Source of the DNA: CAZIUL01 sp964542475
GTDB lineage: Bacteria > Planctomycetota > B15-G4 > CAYZWU01
DNA: 64,000 nt
NCBI GenBank assembly: GCA_964542475.1
Contig: CAZIUL010000001.1
Span: 129,613 to 193,612, forward strand
Reading direction: 5' to 3'
The notes under the pieces were generated by a model. It was not told the DNA's origin, made no database searches, and saw only the letters and a list, made by a program, of their open reading frames with translations. Shown here piece after piece: positions 8,274 through 17,483 of this stretch. Made by a program: the position numbers and the translations under genes. Every line of letters begins with the position of its first letter. Position 1 is the first letter of the stretch.

Positions 8274-9331
8274 TGAACAGGGCCAACAAGATACTCTTGA
8301 TCGTACTTGCTGTTCAGCTGGTTGCAATACTGGTCCTGGACAACCCCTGGTCATCGGGCTATTACAGGGATGAGTCGCCCAACCGTTCCGAGTCCGCGGT
8401 CTTTCCCGATTTCGAAGCGGACACAGCTTATTCCTTCATGATCGACAAAGGCGAACAGAGCGTTGTCCTTGAAAGGGCTGCTGATGCAGGGAACGAATGG
8501 TATGTCGTGTCAGGGGGCGAGCGGTTCAAGGCTGAGACGAGCAGCGTTAAAACTCTATTGAACAGCATCACCCGTCTCGAAAAAATGGATGTTGTGTCTA
8601 GAAATCCGGAAAAGGCATCGGTATACGAGCTGGATGAAGGATCCGCCATTACCCTGGGCGTTTTCGACCAGGCCGGGGAGGAGCTGGTCAGGCTGCTCGT
8701 GGGAAAGAACCTCGGTGCTTTGAGGGGAACTTATGTGAAACTGCCGGATGAGGATGATGTTTACCTTCAACAGGAAAACTTTCGCCGCTGCTGCGACAAG
8801 GGCGATGACTGGTTTTCTTCCTGGCGGGATAAAACGGTTCTGAGCAGCGACTCCTGCGATGTCAAGCTGATAGAAATACGAAGTGGTGAACAGACCGTGA
8901 TGATGGAGCACCGAACTCCCGAGACGGTTGAAGACAATGGTGCCGGCGATGGCGCAAAGCCCGCTGAAGGGGCATGGTGGCTGACGAGCCCGATAAAGGG
9001 CAAGGTGATGAAGTGGAAAGGCGAACGCATGGCGGAGGTTTTCTCGTCGCTCAAGGCCCAGGGGTTCGCGGAAGCCGGCCGCAACCTTGAAAACGTGGGC
9101 CTGGCCGATCCGGAAGCCGTGATTGTGGCCACGCTGTTGCCGGAATCAGGTGAAAAGACGATCAGGCTCTCTTTGAGCGGGGAGAACGAGGGAGCCAGGT
9201 ACATGATTGTGGACGATGATTCGTCAACCATTTACACAGTGGCAAACTTCCAGTTCCAGCTCTTCCTGCAGAAGCCGGAGGAGCTTCTTGAGGAACCGTT
9301 GCCCGATACGGACGAGGGGAATGAAGAGTAG
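8270..9331 (+). CDS. DUF4340 domain-containing protein
   Basis: A 353-residue protein with one N-terminal membrane anchor (ILLIVLAVQLVAILVL) and an extracytoplasmic beta-rich region. Signature strings of DUF4340 are visible: FPDFEADTAYSFMI, a TSSVKTLLNSITRLEKMDVVSRNPEKASVYELDE segment and a GKNLGALRGTYVKL segment. DUF4340 genes habitually follow GldG genes, and this one begins inside the GldG stop (ATGATG overlap at 8270), so the four genes from 4550 form one export unit. The biochemical function of DUF4340 is not known. The C-terminus is acidic. Confidence 0.82.
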   Translation: MMNRANKILLIVLAVQLVAILVLDNPWSSGYYRDESPNRSESAVFPDFEADTAYSFMIDKGEQSVVLERAADAGNEWYVVSGGERFKAETSSVKTLLNSITRLEKMDVVSRNPEKASVYELDEGSAITLGVFDQAGEELVRLLVGKNLGALRGTYVKLPDEDDVYLQQENFRRCCDKGDDWFSSWRDKTVLSSDSCDVKLIEIRSGEQTVMMEHRTPETVEDNGAGDGAKPAEGAWWLTSPIKGKVMKWKGERMAEVFSSLKAQGFAEAGRNLENVGLADPEAVIVATLLPESGEKTIRLSLSGENEGARYMIVDDDSSTIYTVANFQFQLFLQKPEELLEEPLPDTDEGNEE

Positions 9332-9369
9332 GGGGGCATTCATAACGGCAGATTCCGATGCTGACATTC

Positions 9370-10794
9370 CTATCTCGAAGGAAACACCAGCGCGACCGGT
9401 TTAGTCGCACCGAGCAGCGATTTGTACGGATCGCCGGCATGCGGGTCCAGCGCGGCGAGTATGCAGAAAACTCGTCGTCCTGCGTACCTGTCAAGCACAA
9501 GAGGCGGTATCTCGATGCGCACCGGATCATCACCGAAGCTGCCGCTGAATGAGGGAATCCCGATGGATAGCCCGGCCAGCTCATCCATTGCTATACCGAG
9601 GACCTCCTCGAATCCGCTTGGCGCTATGTTTCCCTCTGAATAATCGTTGAGCGAAAACATGAGCTGGAATGTCACATCCTTCGCTCCGCTCACGATCAGC
9701 ACCGGGGTTTCCCGTCCGTCCTTGTCAGTCGATTTTACGGCGATACCAAGGTTGAGCGCGCTGATGTCCGTTCCTGTGCCGGACCGTCCGTTCGTCTTTC
9801 CCACGCCTGGCGGTTCATCGACAAGCCCGGCTTTCACAAGAGCCCTTGATATCTCAGCCGATGCTATCTCGTATCCTCGCGGTTTGAGATGCAGGTGCTC
9901 GAAAAAGAGCTTCTCTCTGTCCTCGGTTTCGAGACACGACACAAACGCATTGGCCTGGTCTATTAGCATGGCTCCGGTTTTTTTTGCAACATCCCTGGCA
10001 GCCGTGTTTACAGGATCGAAGTGTCCGCCCGTCAAGGCATAGGTCAAAAGAACCGGAACCGCCTTCTGTTCCCTGCATATCTTGACGCAAGCCTCAAGGT
10101 CCATGCCTGCGACCCGCTCCAGTTCTTGTCCGGTTCTGAGTCCGGCTGTTGACCCGGCGCCCGGGTTCACATATTTCTCCTCGCCGTTTTCCACAACGAT
10201 CAGCTGATCCCCGTCCGCTGTGATCCGGAAGTCGTCCGAGTCGCGATCAGGCGCGGCATCCAGGCTTAGAAGCACCAGCTTTGCCAGGCGGAAGAGTTTG
10301 ATGTGGGAAAGCAGGGATTTCATGTGGAATGAACCTTCTTTCTCTTCGCCTTCCCAGTACCATGATCCGTAGCTGTTCCATGAATCGTTGTACCCGCAAA
10401 GGAACAGCACAACAGCCGGCCTGAAACGGTCGAGATAGCCCGGGAGCTTTTCCCGCACCTCGGCCGAGTTCCGCCCGGGCACGCTCCTGTTGATCACACA
10501 GTAACGGTCCCTTTTCATGCCGGCGTTCAAAAGAACATGAAGCCGGTTGGGGTAGTTAAACGGTGCTGCGACGTCGAGGCCGTACGTGTGAGAATCGCCG
10601 ACGCAGAGGATGTTGACAGCGCCGTCACTGCCGGCTGGATCGCGGCTGTTTTCTGACGGCAAGAAAAGACCGATGACCTGCAGTACGAGCTCTAAAATTA
10701 CAAGAGCTATCAATGTCCCTGCTAGCCCCTTGGCGGGCAGCACAATCCAGCGTAGCTTGGGTTTCCCTGGTTTGCTTATTGTTGCCGGTTTCAT
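9370..10794 (-). CDS. Membrane-anchored SGNH/GDSL hydrolase-like protein
   Basis: A 474-residue protein with an N-terminal anchor (about residues 20-45) and an SGNH-hydrolase fold outside the membrane. Visible blocks: GDSHTYG with the catalytic Ser at about 67, FLCGYNDSW with the Gly/Asn block near 134-137, and HLHLKPRGY near residue 300 carrying the histidine. The usual Asp of the DxxH block appears to be Glu in EHLHLKP. SGNH enzymes of this layout act as esterases or O-acetyltransferases on polysaccharides. A C-terminal region of about 150 residues is unrecognised and probably beta-rich. It lies 100 bases downstream of the cytochrome gene and is convergent with the DUF4340 gene. Confidence 0.7.
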   Translation of the reverse strand: MKPATISKPGKPKLRWIVLPAKGLAGTLIALVILELVLQVIGLFLPSENSRDPAGSDGAVNILCVGDSHTYGLDVAAPFNYPNRLHVLLNAGMKRDRYCVINRSVPGRNSAEVREKLPGYLDRFRPAVVLFLCGYNDSWNSYGSWYWEGEEKEGSFHMKSLLSHIKLFRLAKLVLLSLDAAPDRDSDDFRITADGDQLIVVENGEEKYVNPGAGSTAGLRTGQELERVAGMDLEACVKICREQKAVPVLLTYALTGGHFDPVNTAARDVAKKTGAMLIDQANAFVSCLETEDREKLFFEHLHLKPRGYEIASAEISRALVKAGLVDEPPGVGKTNGRSGTGTDISALNLGIAVKSTDKDGRETPVLIVSGAKDVTFQLMFSLNDYSEGNIAPSGFEEVLGIAMDELAGLSIGIPSFSGSFGDDPVRIEIPPLVLDRYAGRRVFCILAALDPHAGDPYKSLLGATKPVALVFPSR

Positions 10795-10897
10795 GACAGA
10801 GCCTGCCGTTCCTTTTCAGTCGGGTCGGACCCGATCAAGCACCCGGCCTGGGATGGCTTGGAGCACACACGTATATGTTTCATCAAACGGTCCCGTA

Positions 10898-12262
10898 TCA
10901 TTTTCCTTTTTCGATCCAGTCAGGCGGATCATCCGGAAGGCAGCGGATCTTTTCCCAGTATTCTTCCATGTAGAAACCGGATGAATGATCCAGGTCATGA
11001 CAGGAAGAGCATTCGATTTTTTGCGGCGTGGGAACACGGCCTGCGCTTTGTACGTGCTTTGAACAGGGGCCGTGGCACGATTCGCACCCCACGTTGATCA
11101 GCTCTGGGATGCTGTCCGGTTTCTTAAAGCCCGTTACAAATCCAAAGCCTGTTGTGTGGCATGATATGCATTCCGGATCGAACTCGCGTTTCGACTCGAT
11201 GAGCGTTGAAAAGGCCGTGGCATGTCCGGACTGCTTCCAGGTTTCCCAGGCTTTTTCATGACAGAGGATGCAGCTTTCGGAACCTGCGAACGGTGCGCCT
11301 TCGGGAGCGGGATTGACTTCTACCATGTGCTCCAGAATTTTCTCGTCGAGCACACCCTGCCTGTACCAGTCCATGTATGCCTGAATGATTTCCGATTCGG
11401 GATAATCCTCCTCCTGCAGCGGTACATTCGTTGGTTCCCCGGGCGTGAGCATGCCGTTTACATCAACGTTCATCCCGCACCACTGTATGAAGCGGCCGCG
11501 GTCTCCAGGGGACAGGTGGCGGATAAGTCCCTCCCGTTTTCCGAACTCGTAAACTTGAGGTTCCGAATGCGGGTAGGAGTAAAAGATCAGCTTTGGATCG
11601 GGCAGGAAACGGTCGAGCATCTTGGCTTCGCGTCTTGTTCCACGAAGGAGAAGCACGTAAAGATCCGCGTCCGGGTTGTCAGCCGTGGCCTTTTCGATCG
11701 CTGCTCCCGGCGGCTCGAAAAGCGCGTCCTCAGGCAGATCGTTGCAAAGCGATTCCGGGATGGCGGCAAGTATCATCACACGAAAGCCGCCGATGTTCTT
11801 GAACGTGAAAGGAAGGAATGGGACGTCGTTTTCCTCCGGATAGGTTACGTTGCTCAGGATCAAGGGATAGCCCATATCCCTGCCTGCTGTACGGAGCCTT
11901 TCGAGGCCCAGGTCGAGTTCTTCAGGACCGAGCCCAACTGCGTGGTACCCCATTTCCGTGAGGCAGATGAGGATTATCTCGTATCTCAGCGCATGCAGGC
12001 GATCGTTTCCGCCGGGAAGGCCGCCCGTGGAAAGCAGCAGTGCCGGCGTGTCACCGTAGGTCAGCGCCTCCAGAAGAAAGGCACGGCGGCCAATACCGCC
12101 AAGCTGTCCGCCGGTACACCCGCAAGGTTCAAGTACTCCCTGGTCCGCTCCGGTTACGAAGATCGAAAACACGGCTTCCTCGTCCGAGCCTTCATCGAAA
12201 GCAGGGCCTAGCGAGGCTGTTAGCAGAACCGCCGAAAAGACAAGCAGGGTACGGTGTGTCAT
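10898..12262 (-). CDS. Periplasmic UshA-like / tetrahaem cytochrome c fusion protein
   Basis: A 454-residue secreted protein. A signal peptide (MTHRTLLVFSAVLLTASLG) is followed by a domain of the periplasmic nucleotidase/UshA-like type with the motif EPCGCTGGQLGGIGRR, which I associate with multihaem-cytochrome-linked proteins. The C-terminal third carries four CxxCH haem sites beginning near residues 331, 365, 393 and 418, with further His residues as possible distal ligands. I chose ATG 12262 rather than an in-frame start 51 bases earlier because the signal peptide begins here and AAAGGAA lies just upstream. It would carry electrons in the periplasm, possibly to or from a nucleotide or sulfur compound; the reaction is not predictable. 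It follows the two DUF1573 genes on the same strand. Confidence 0.78.
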   Translation of the reverse strand: MTHRTLLVFSAVLLTASLGPAFDEGSDEEAVFSIFVTGADQGVLEPCGCTGGQLGGIGRRAFLLEALTYGDTPALLLSTGGLPGGNDRLHALRYEIILICLTEMGYHAVGLGPEELDLGLERLRTAGRDMGYPLILSNVTYPEENDVPFLPFTFKNIGGFRVMILAAIPESLCNDLPEDALFEPPGAAIEKATADNPDADLYVLLLRGTRREAKMLDRFLPDPKLIFYSYPHSEPQVYEFGKREGLIRHLSPGDRGRFIQWCGMNVDVNGMLTPGEPTNVPLQEEDYPESEIIQAYMDWYRQGVLDEKILEHMVEVNPAPEGAPFAGSESCILCHEKAWETWKQSGHATAFSTLIESKREFDPECISCHTTGFGFVTGFKKPDSIPELINVGCESCHGPCSKHVQSAGRVPTPQKIECSSCHDLDHSSGFYMEEYWEKIRCLPDDPPDWIEKGK

Positions 12263-12303
12263 CCTCGGGTTCCTTTCCGTATTAGCCTTGCCTGCTGTTC
12301 CTG

Positions 12304-13506
12304 TCACCGGCAAAGCCCGCTCAGCGCGATCTTTTTCTTTATCAGATCAGGGTGATCGCTGGTCAAGGTGATAATGCCTTTCAGGTAATGGGCATTGAGT
12401 CCGGGCTTGATCGTTACAAGGAGTTCGTATTCGACACCGGCCTTGATAGAGGTGAGTTCGACATCAATGTGTTCCGAATAAACGGAGCTCAGCCCTATAT
12501 CAGTGATGTTGTATGGAACCGCCGGATTCTTGTTGAGTATTCTGATGTTTTTTGACGTTTCATTTTCGCTTTGGATGATTCCGAAGTTCAGAACCCTTCC
12601 CAATTTGCTGTTTTTGCAGTAAAAATGCACTTCAGGGCGTATGTTGAACGTGACCGGTATGACAAGGGCTGCGGTTTTTTGACTTTTCACTTCGGCTCTC
12701 AGCTGGAAATAATACGTCTCTGCAGGCGCATTGCCGCTGATTGTTATTCTTGCCCTGTAACCGCTGTCAGGAGTTTCCCCGCTCCTCTCCAGCTCACAGC
12801 TTATGAAAGAAGGGAGGTTGGAAAATCCGGTAATTTCGAAATCCATGTCCACCAGGGGTTTTATCTCTACACACATCGTGGCTGTTCCACCTTTTTTAAC
12901 GATGCCGAACCTTGCTAACTTCGGCTCGATGGAGAACGCCTGTTTGACCGTTGCCAGGATAGGGATGGTCAGTTCGGGGTGTTTGGGATCGTTGGAATGC
13001 AGCACCATCTTGTAAGTCATCCGGCCTTTTTGGCCCAGTGACGTAAACTCCAACAACATTGTAGCCGTTTCTCCGGGCTTGAGCGTGAGCACTTTATCGT
13101 GTTGCTTGTACTCCCTGAGTGACACCGTTTTTCCGTTGGAGAGCGTAATCCGTGGAATGCTGCAGCCGCACGAGAACTCGAACCTGTAGAGCGCAAGCTC
13201 CGACCCCCCTTTGTTTTGTATAGTGATTCTCTTTTGAACAACATCACCGGTCAACACCTCTCCGAAATCGTACATCATCTTATCCAGGCAAAGAACCGGC
13301 TCTTTCGGAAAAGAACGCTCATCCTCGTTTTGGGGCTGATCATTGCCTTGCGCTTGAGAATCGTGAAACAGTGACGGCCGCGGTTGCGACGGCGATCCCA
13401 AGCTATGTTCCGGTGCGGCAAGCAGGCAAAAAAGAACACAGGCTAGGATGATGCGCAAGGATCGCAAGCCTTGCCCGGATCCGGCTTTGTTTTTCATGAT
13501 CACCAT
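12304..13506 (-). CDS. DUF1573 domain-containing secreted protein (copy 2)
   Basis: A 400-residue exported protein. The hydrophobic N-terminus (SLRIILACVLFCLLAAPEHSLG) is a signal peptide. Near residue 85 comes the DUF1573 signature: YDFGEVLTGDVVQKRITIQNKGG followed by FEFSCGCSIPRI, with the paired CGC cysteines. The rest is a series of immunoglobulin-like beta domains (EPKLARFGIVKKGG and similar repeats). It is a clear paralogue of the gene immediately upstream. Start ATG 13506 is eight bases past that gene's stop and has AGAGGTAG just before it; an in-frame ATG 12 bases downstream is less well spaced. Role unknown; DUF1573 is related to the ASH/HYDIN-type Ig fold. Confidence 0.82.
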   Translation of the reverse strand: MVIMKNKAGSGQGLRSLRIILACVLFCLLAAPEHSLGSPSQPRPSLFHDSQAQGNDQPQNEDERSFPKEPVLCLDKMMYDFGEVLTGDVVQKRITIQNKGGSELALYRFEFSCGCSIPRITLSNGKTVSLREYKQHDKVLTLKPGETATMLLEFTSLGQKGRMTYKMVLHSNDPKHPELTIPILATVKQAFSIEPKLARFGIVKKGGTATMCVEIKPLVDMDFEITGFSNLPSFISCELERSGETPDSGYRARITISGNAPAETYYFQLRAEVKSQKTAALVIPVTFNIRPEVHFYCKNSKLGRVLNFGIIQSENETSKNIRILNKNPAVPYNITDIGLSSVYSEHIDVELTSIKAGVEYELLVTIKPGLNAHYLKGIITLTSDHPDLIKKKIALSGLCR

Positions 13507-13514
13507 GACTACCT

Positions 13515-14636
13515 CTATTCGTCTCGGACCCATCCTTTGATGGAAAGGACCTTTTTCTCAAGATCGGGATGGTTGCTTGACAGTACGATATCACCACTGA
13601 AGAACACTTCATTTAATCCGGGCTTGACGCTCACTTTGAGCTTGTAGCGCACTCCTGTCTCGATGGATACAAGCTTGATGTCGAGAAAGTCCGAATAAGG
13701 GGAGGAAAGCTGCATTTTCGAAACTATGTACGGGGAGTCCGGATCGTGGTTGATGATGTCAATTTCCTTTTCCGCTCCTTTCCCTTTTTGCAGTATCCCG
13801 AAGTCGATGATATCCCGCCCGGCTTTTGAACCGGTATCGAACACCACAGGCGGTAGAACTTCCCCGTAGACGGATAGTTCGAACTCCTTGACCTTTTCGT
13901 TTTTTACTTCGAACTTCAGACGCAGGTTCTGAGGGCCCACAGGCGCGTTATCGGCCAGGGAAAGATCAAAACATGCGCAGCAGATTTCCCCTTCCTTGAA
14001 CCGTTTGATCGAATAGCTGTAGTAGGAGGGCAAGCCCTTGAGACCCGTGATCTCGAACTCGCCCGCTTGTATGGAGCGGATGGTTACGCTGGCGAATGCG
14101 CACTGGTTTTTCCGGATGCGGCCGAAGCTGATGAACCGGGGTTCGAATGTGAAAGCCGTTTTTACTTCCGCAAGCACTGGAACTTCGAGGCTGCGGCATC
14201 CGGGATCGTCCGAGTAGATTGTCAGCTTGCGCCTGATCCTGCCTGTGATGCCGAAAGTTTTCATTTGGAGCTTTAGTTCGGCATGTTCTCCAGGCCCAAG
14301 GATCCCGATCATGGATTCGCCTTTCTTGTCGGGAACAACTGTTTTACCTGAAGGCAGGACAATCTGAGGGATTGTACATCCGCATGTGAAAGCAATTTTC
14401 AGAAGCACGATGTCTTTCTTGCCGTTGTTGATGATTCTGAAGGCCGTTACCGGCCGCTCACCACCAAGCACCTTCCCGAAATCGATTTTTTGCGGTTGGC
14501 ATTCGATGGCTGGCGCTTTCACCGATCCGTTGACCCGTTTTTCCTGAAAAAAGGGCAGCTGTTCCGGGATCAGGGCCTCATACGACAGGCAGCAGGGCGC
14601 AAGAAGGTTCATCATAAACAGAATATTGAATACCAT
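13515..14636 (-). CDS. DUF1573 domain-containing secreted protein (copy 1)
   Basis: A 373-residue exported protein beginning with a short hydrophobic leader (MVFNILFMMNLLAPCCLSYEA). The DUF1573 core appears near residue 48 as IDFGKVLGGERPVTAFRIINNG, then IAFTCGCTIPQIVLPSGKTV with the same CGC motif as its downstream neighbour. Later repeats (FEPRFISFGRIRKNQ, IIDFGILQKGKG) match the downstream copy in order and spacing, so the pair arose by tandem duplication. It is first in the run of minus-strand genes 14636 to 9370, facing an AT-rich spacer. The start lacks a strong ribosome-binding site; an in-frame ATG about 20 bases later is an alternative. Confidence 0.8.
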   Translation of the reverse strand: MVFNILFMMNLLAPCCLSYEALIPEQLPFFQEKRVNGSVKAPAIECQPQKIDFGKVLGGERPVTAFRIINNGKKDIVLLKIAFTCGCTIPQIVLPSGKTVVPDKKGESMIGILGPGEHAELKLQMKTFGITGRIRRKLTIYSDDPGCRSLEVPVLAEVKTAFTFEPRFISFGRIRKNQCAFASVTIRSIQAGEFEITGLKGLPSYYSYSIKRFKEGEICCACFDLSLADNAPVGPQNLRLKFEVKNEKVKEFELSVYGEVLPPVVFDTGSKAGRDIIDFGILQKGKGAEKEIDIINHDPDSPYIVSKMQLSSPYSDFLDIKLVSIETGVRYKLKVSVKPGLNEVFFSGDIVLSSNHPDLEKKVLSIKGWVRDE

Positions 14637-15014
14637 GGCCGGGCCTTGGAAATATCAGGCGCGTTTCGGAAAGTTCAGTAATTAGATCATACGAGATATA
14701 TTCTTCAAATCGTTAGTTCAAGACGCAAAGTTTAACGAAAAACATAACATGTTGTTATTTTGGAAGTTGGATTAATTTCGAAATATTTTCGTTTTGTTGC
14801 AACCGGTGCGTAATAAAATACGCCTAAGTTAATAATGGCTTTATCCGATATACGAAAAAAGATATAATTACATTGATTCAGACAGGTTTAAGTCTGGAAT
14901 GATTATCTCGGAGCTGCCGAGGCTTTTCTGAAAGAGTGTGTGTTGTTGTGGCGGCTCTTTGTGTTGTATGCATAAGTTCAGCATTTGAAGCCCAAATGAA
15001 CAGAGGGGGTTTTT
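14637..15014. promoter_or_regulatory. AT-rich divergent intergenic region
   Basis: No gene is visible here. It is markedly more AT-rich than the flanking genes and lies between divergent transcription units, so it should hold promoters for both. A TATAAT hexamer at 14863-14868 is a candidate -10 for the plus-strand gene at 15015, although its -35 (TTTATC-like) is poor. A short dyad CAGAC (14879-14883) / GTCTG (14892-14896) just downstream, and an AACATGTT palindrome within ATAACATGTTGTTAT near 14745, are possible operators. AGAGGGGG before 15015 is its ribosome-binding site. Confidence 0.45.
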
Positions 15015-15596
15015 ATGAGTGGTAACCGTGAATCCGGCAAGATAAGGCCTCTTGTCGCTGTAATTCTGGCAGGCGTTGTTCTGGTATGCGGTACGTTGAT
15101 CGCGATGTTCAGCTCATCCGGACCGGAGAAACTGGAATCCGATCTCAGCGGAACTGAAGGTTATGAAGAACCGGTAGTTGTCGCGGAGATCGCTGATCCC
15201 GCACTGAATCCTATAATGCGGCCGCTGGTTGAAGAAGAAAACGAAGAGCCCATAGTGACCAAGACGGTTAATATGCAGGGCGACATCGTTTTTATTAAGA
15301 ATGAACCGGAAAAGGTATTTTTGCCTGGTAAGGGTTTCAAAAAAATGACCATGACGGCGACTGCCACGAATCATGTGGGTGTTAAAATAAAGGAGGCCGC
15401 GAAGAGCAAAAAGATGGCTGTTCATCCTGGAATAAGGGGTGTAAAGAGCGATACCGGTTCTGTTACACAGTTTGGTGGAAACAATGACAGCAACAAAAAT
15501 TCGGCTGATGATAAGAGCGTACTGAAAGGTGACGACACCGGAAAAGGGGGAGACAAAAAAGAAAAGGGAGCTGAGTCCGGCGGCAGCGGTAAGTAG
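15015..15596 (+). CDS. Orphan membrane-anchored protein of unknown function
   Basis: A 193-residue protein I do not recognise. A basic N-terminus leads into one hydrophobic helix (about residues 12-32, PLVAVILAGVVLVCGTLIAMF), giving an N-in anchor or uncleaved signal. The middle is acidic (about 40-85) with a short beta-rich patch (NMQGDIVFIKNEPEKVFLPG), and the last 50 residues are low complexity, rich in Gly, Lys, Asp and Ser, probably disordered. An AGAGGGGG ribosome-binding site precedes the ATG. It is a single-gene unit: a long AT-rich spacer upstream, a strong terminator downstream, and minus-strand genes on both sides. Confidence 0.65.
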   Translation: MSGNRESGKIRPLVAVILAGVVLVCGTLIAMFSSSGPEKLESDLSGTEGYEEPVVVAEIADPALNPIMRPLVEEENEEPIVTKTVNMQGDIVFIKNEPEKVFLPGKGFKKMTMTATATNHVGVKIKEAAKSKKMAVHPGIRGVKSDTGSVTQFGGNNDSNKNSADDKSVLKGDDTGKGGDKKEKGAESGGSGK

Positions 15597-15662
15597 CGCA
15601 TGTTTTCATTCACAGCCGGCCTGATGATTTAAAGCTCGAGGACATCACAACTAACTCTTCAA

Positions 15663-15707
15663 ACGCTCCAGGAAAACGAAGTGAATTTTTCCTGGAGTGT
15701 TTTTTTT
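15663..15707 (+). terminator. Strong intrinsic terminator
   Basis: An 11-base perfect stem (CTCCAGGAAAA at 15666-15676 pairing with TTTTCCTGGAG at 15687-15697), extendable by three pairs including a G-U, closes a ten-base loop and is followed by eight T residues at 15700-15707. It ends the transcript of the orphan gene at 15015 and lies just before the convergent minus-strand gene. Confidence 0.92.
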
Positions 15708-15716
15708 ACCCGCTCA

Positions 15717-17483
15717 TTATTGTTGCTCATAAACGCCGGCGCGCAGCTCCTCCAGGACGAGGTGGAGTTCAGGGGGGCAGTGTTCCATCTCAGCACCCAT
15801 CTCCAGTGTCTTCACGGCCTCGGCGATCATTCCCATGCTTCTCAGGGCGAGGCCCGCGAGATACAGGTTTTCAGCATTTTTTCCTTCATGGTTCATGAGA
15901 ACGCATGCAGCATCGAGTGCCCCATTGTAGTTACCGGTTTCCATCTCGAATCCCCAAAGGCTTTTGCAGATTTCCAGGACCCTCGATTGTGGAACCGGAA
16001 CAGGTTTGGACCCTTCCGTGCCGATATTTTTCAGCGCGATGCGTAGATGTTGGATTGCATCCTTGATGCGCCCAAGGCCGATCAATGCCCTGGCAGCGGC
16101 TAAGCGGGTGTTTACTTTCAGAGCGCTGCCCGGCCTTGATAGGTTCTTTCCCTCAATTGCTTTTTCGAGGGCGGATTTGTGCTTTCCCTGTTTATAGAGT
16201 GCGTTGCTCAGCCCTAACCTGGCTTTCACTGATCCGGAATGAGTCTCAAGGGTGGCAGCCCACAAATGTGCGCCGTCTCTCCAGTCGAGACACCTGCTAA
16301 ACGAGAAACAGCCCAGTAATACCAGGAAAACGGCGAATACGGCCTTTGACGCACGGCCGGACCATGCCTGCCCGTGCTTGCTCAACTGGTTTTTCATCAC
16401 GGCGGCGGAGAGCAGAGAAACACCCACCAGGGGAAGGTAAAGGTAACGATCGTTCACCAGGCTTTTGAGCGTGAACACGATGCTCGATGTGGGCAGCTGT
16501 GCAAGCACTGTGAAGAGAACGGCAAAACAAGCCACTGGGTGTTTGCGGGCGGAAGACATGCCCAAAAACACAAGCACTACATACAAGAGTCCCAGGAGCG
16601 TGATCGCCACGATGGAGTAAGAGTCGAAGAAACCGTCCTGGTAGTCGATGTTGCTGAACCAAGGCCTGAAAAGCAATGATACCTGGTAGAACAAGCCAAA
16701 CAGTGCGTACAGGCAGTTGGACCAGACGTTCGCTCCGTGGTGTGGAATTTGGTCATTCAGGCCGCCGAGAACATGGGACCTGAGCAGGAGGTACAGAATG
16801 GTTGTGCCGAGCGCGAACGCGGCGTGAAGCAGGAGTCCGCCATTTCTCCGGTTTTTCAGGCACAACCATGCGAGCACGATCAATGCGCTGGTAATTGCGC
16901 CCGATTCCTTGGAGAGACAGGCCAGCAGGCACAGCAGGCCCGTGAGGGAGGCTTTCAACGCGGTGTGCCTGCTTTTTCCGGCAAGAGTGTTAATCAGGCA
17001 GAGCATCACGAAGAAGACAACAAGCTGATCTCCTCGGCTGGATATCCATGCCACGGACTCCACCTGAACCGGATGCAGGGCAAAAAGGGCTGCGCCCAGC
17101 AATGCCGGGAACCAAGCGCTGTTTTCTTTACATGAAGGCTTGAGGATGATCGTGATGAATCTGAAGACCAGGCATGTGTTTATCAGGTGCATCAGGATGC
17201 CGACGATGTGGTGCAGGAGCGGCCCTTGGCCGCCGATGCGGCGTTCTATCGCAAATGCAAGCGTTCGCAGCGGCCTGTAGATGTCGTGCACCCGCTGGTT
17301 GTCCATGGTGCCCGGATCGAGAAACACAGCCTTTAGATCGATGCTTTCGTTCATGGACGGGTTATCAACGATGAAACGGTAGTCGTCGTAGATGTAACCG
17401 CTGTAAAGTGCGGGCAGGAATACAATGAATGTAACCAGAAGCAAGAGCGCTGGGCAGGTTCGCTGTGCGGAAAATTTTCCCAT
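15717..17483 (-). CDS. TMTC-like GT-C membrane protein with C-terminal TPR repeats
   Basis: A 588-residue polytopic protein. After the first helix comes a long extracytoplasmic loop with YIYDDYRFIVDNPSMNES and YRPLRTLAFAIER, strings typical of TMTC/O-mannosyltransferase-like GT-C proteins, in which a DD acidic pair in this loop is thought to be catalytic. About ten membrane helices follow, then from about residue 410 tetratricopeptide-type helices (AKARLGLSNALYKQGKHKSALEKAIEG and NLYLAGLALRSMGMIAEAVKTLEMG). Start ATG 17483 shares one base with the stop of the upstream radical SAM gene (TGATG), and the signal-like helix begins right there. Likely a polyprenyl-phosphate-sugar-dependent glycosyltransferase; the acceptor is unknown. 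Confidence 0.75.
   Translation of the reverse strand: MGKFSAQRTCPALLLLVTFIVFLPALYSGYIYDDYRFIVDNPSMNESIDLKAVFLDPGTMDNQRVHDIYRPLRTLAFAIERRIGGQGPLLHHIVGILMHLINTCLVFRFITIILKPSCKENSAWFPALLGAALFALHPVQVESVAWISSRGDQLVVFFVMLCLINTLAGKSRHTALKASLTGLLCLLACLSKESGAITSALIVLAWLCLKNRRNGGLLLHAAFALGTTILYLLLRSHVLGGLNDQIPHHGANVWSNCLYALFGLFYQVSLLFRPWFSNIDYQDGFFDSYSIVAITLLGLLYVVLVFLGMSSARKHPVACFAVLFTVLAQLPTSSIVFTLKSLVNDRYLYLPLVGVSLLSAAVMKNQLSKHGQAWSGRASKAVFAVFLVLLGCFSFSRCLDWRDGAHLWAATLETHSGSVKARLGLSNALYKQGKHKSALEKAIEGKNLSRPGSALKVNTRLAAARALIGLGRIKDAIQHLRIALKNIGTEGSKPVPVPQSRVLEICKSLWGFEMETGNYNGALDAACVLMNHEGKNAENLYLAGLALRSMGMIAEAVKTLEMGAEMEHCPPELHLVLEELRAGVYEQQ

Noticed and set aside
11222..12211. 329-codon plus-strand frame opposite the UshA-like/cytochrome gene
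   Set aside because: It is antisense to a gene with a signal peptide and four CxxCH sites and has no recognisable domain or ribosome-binding site.
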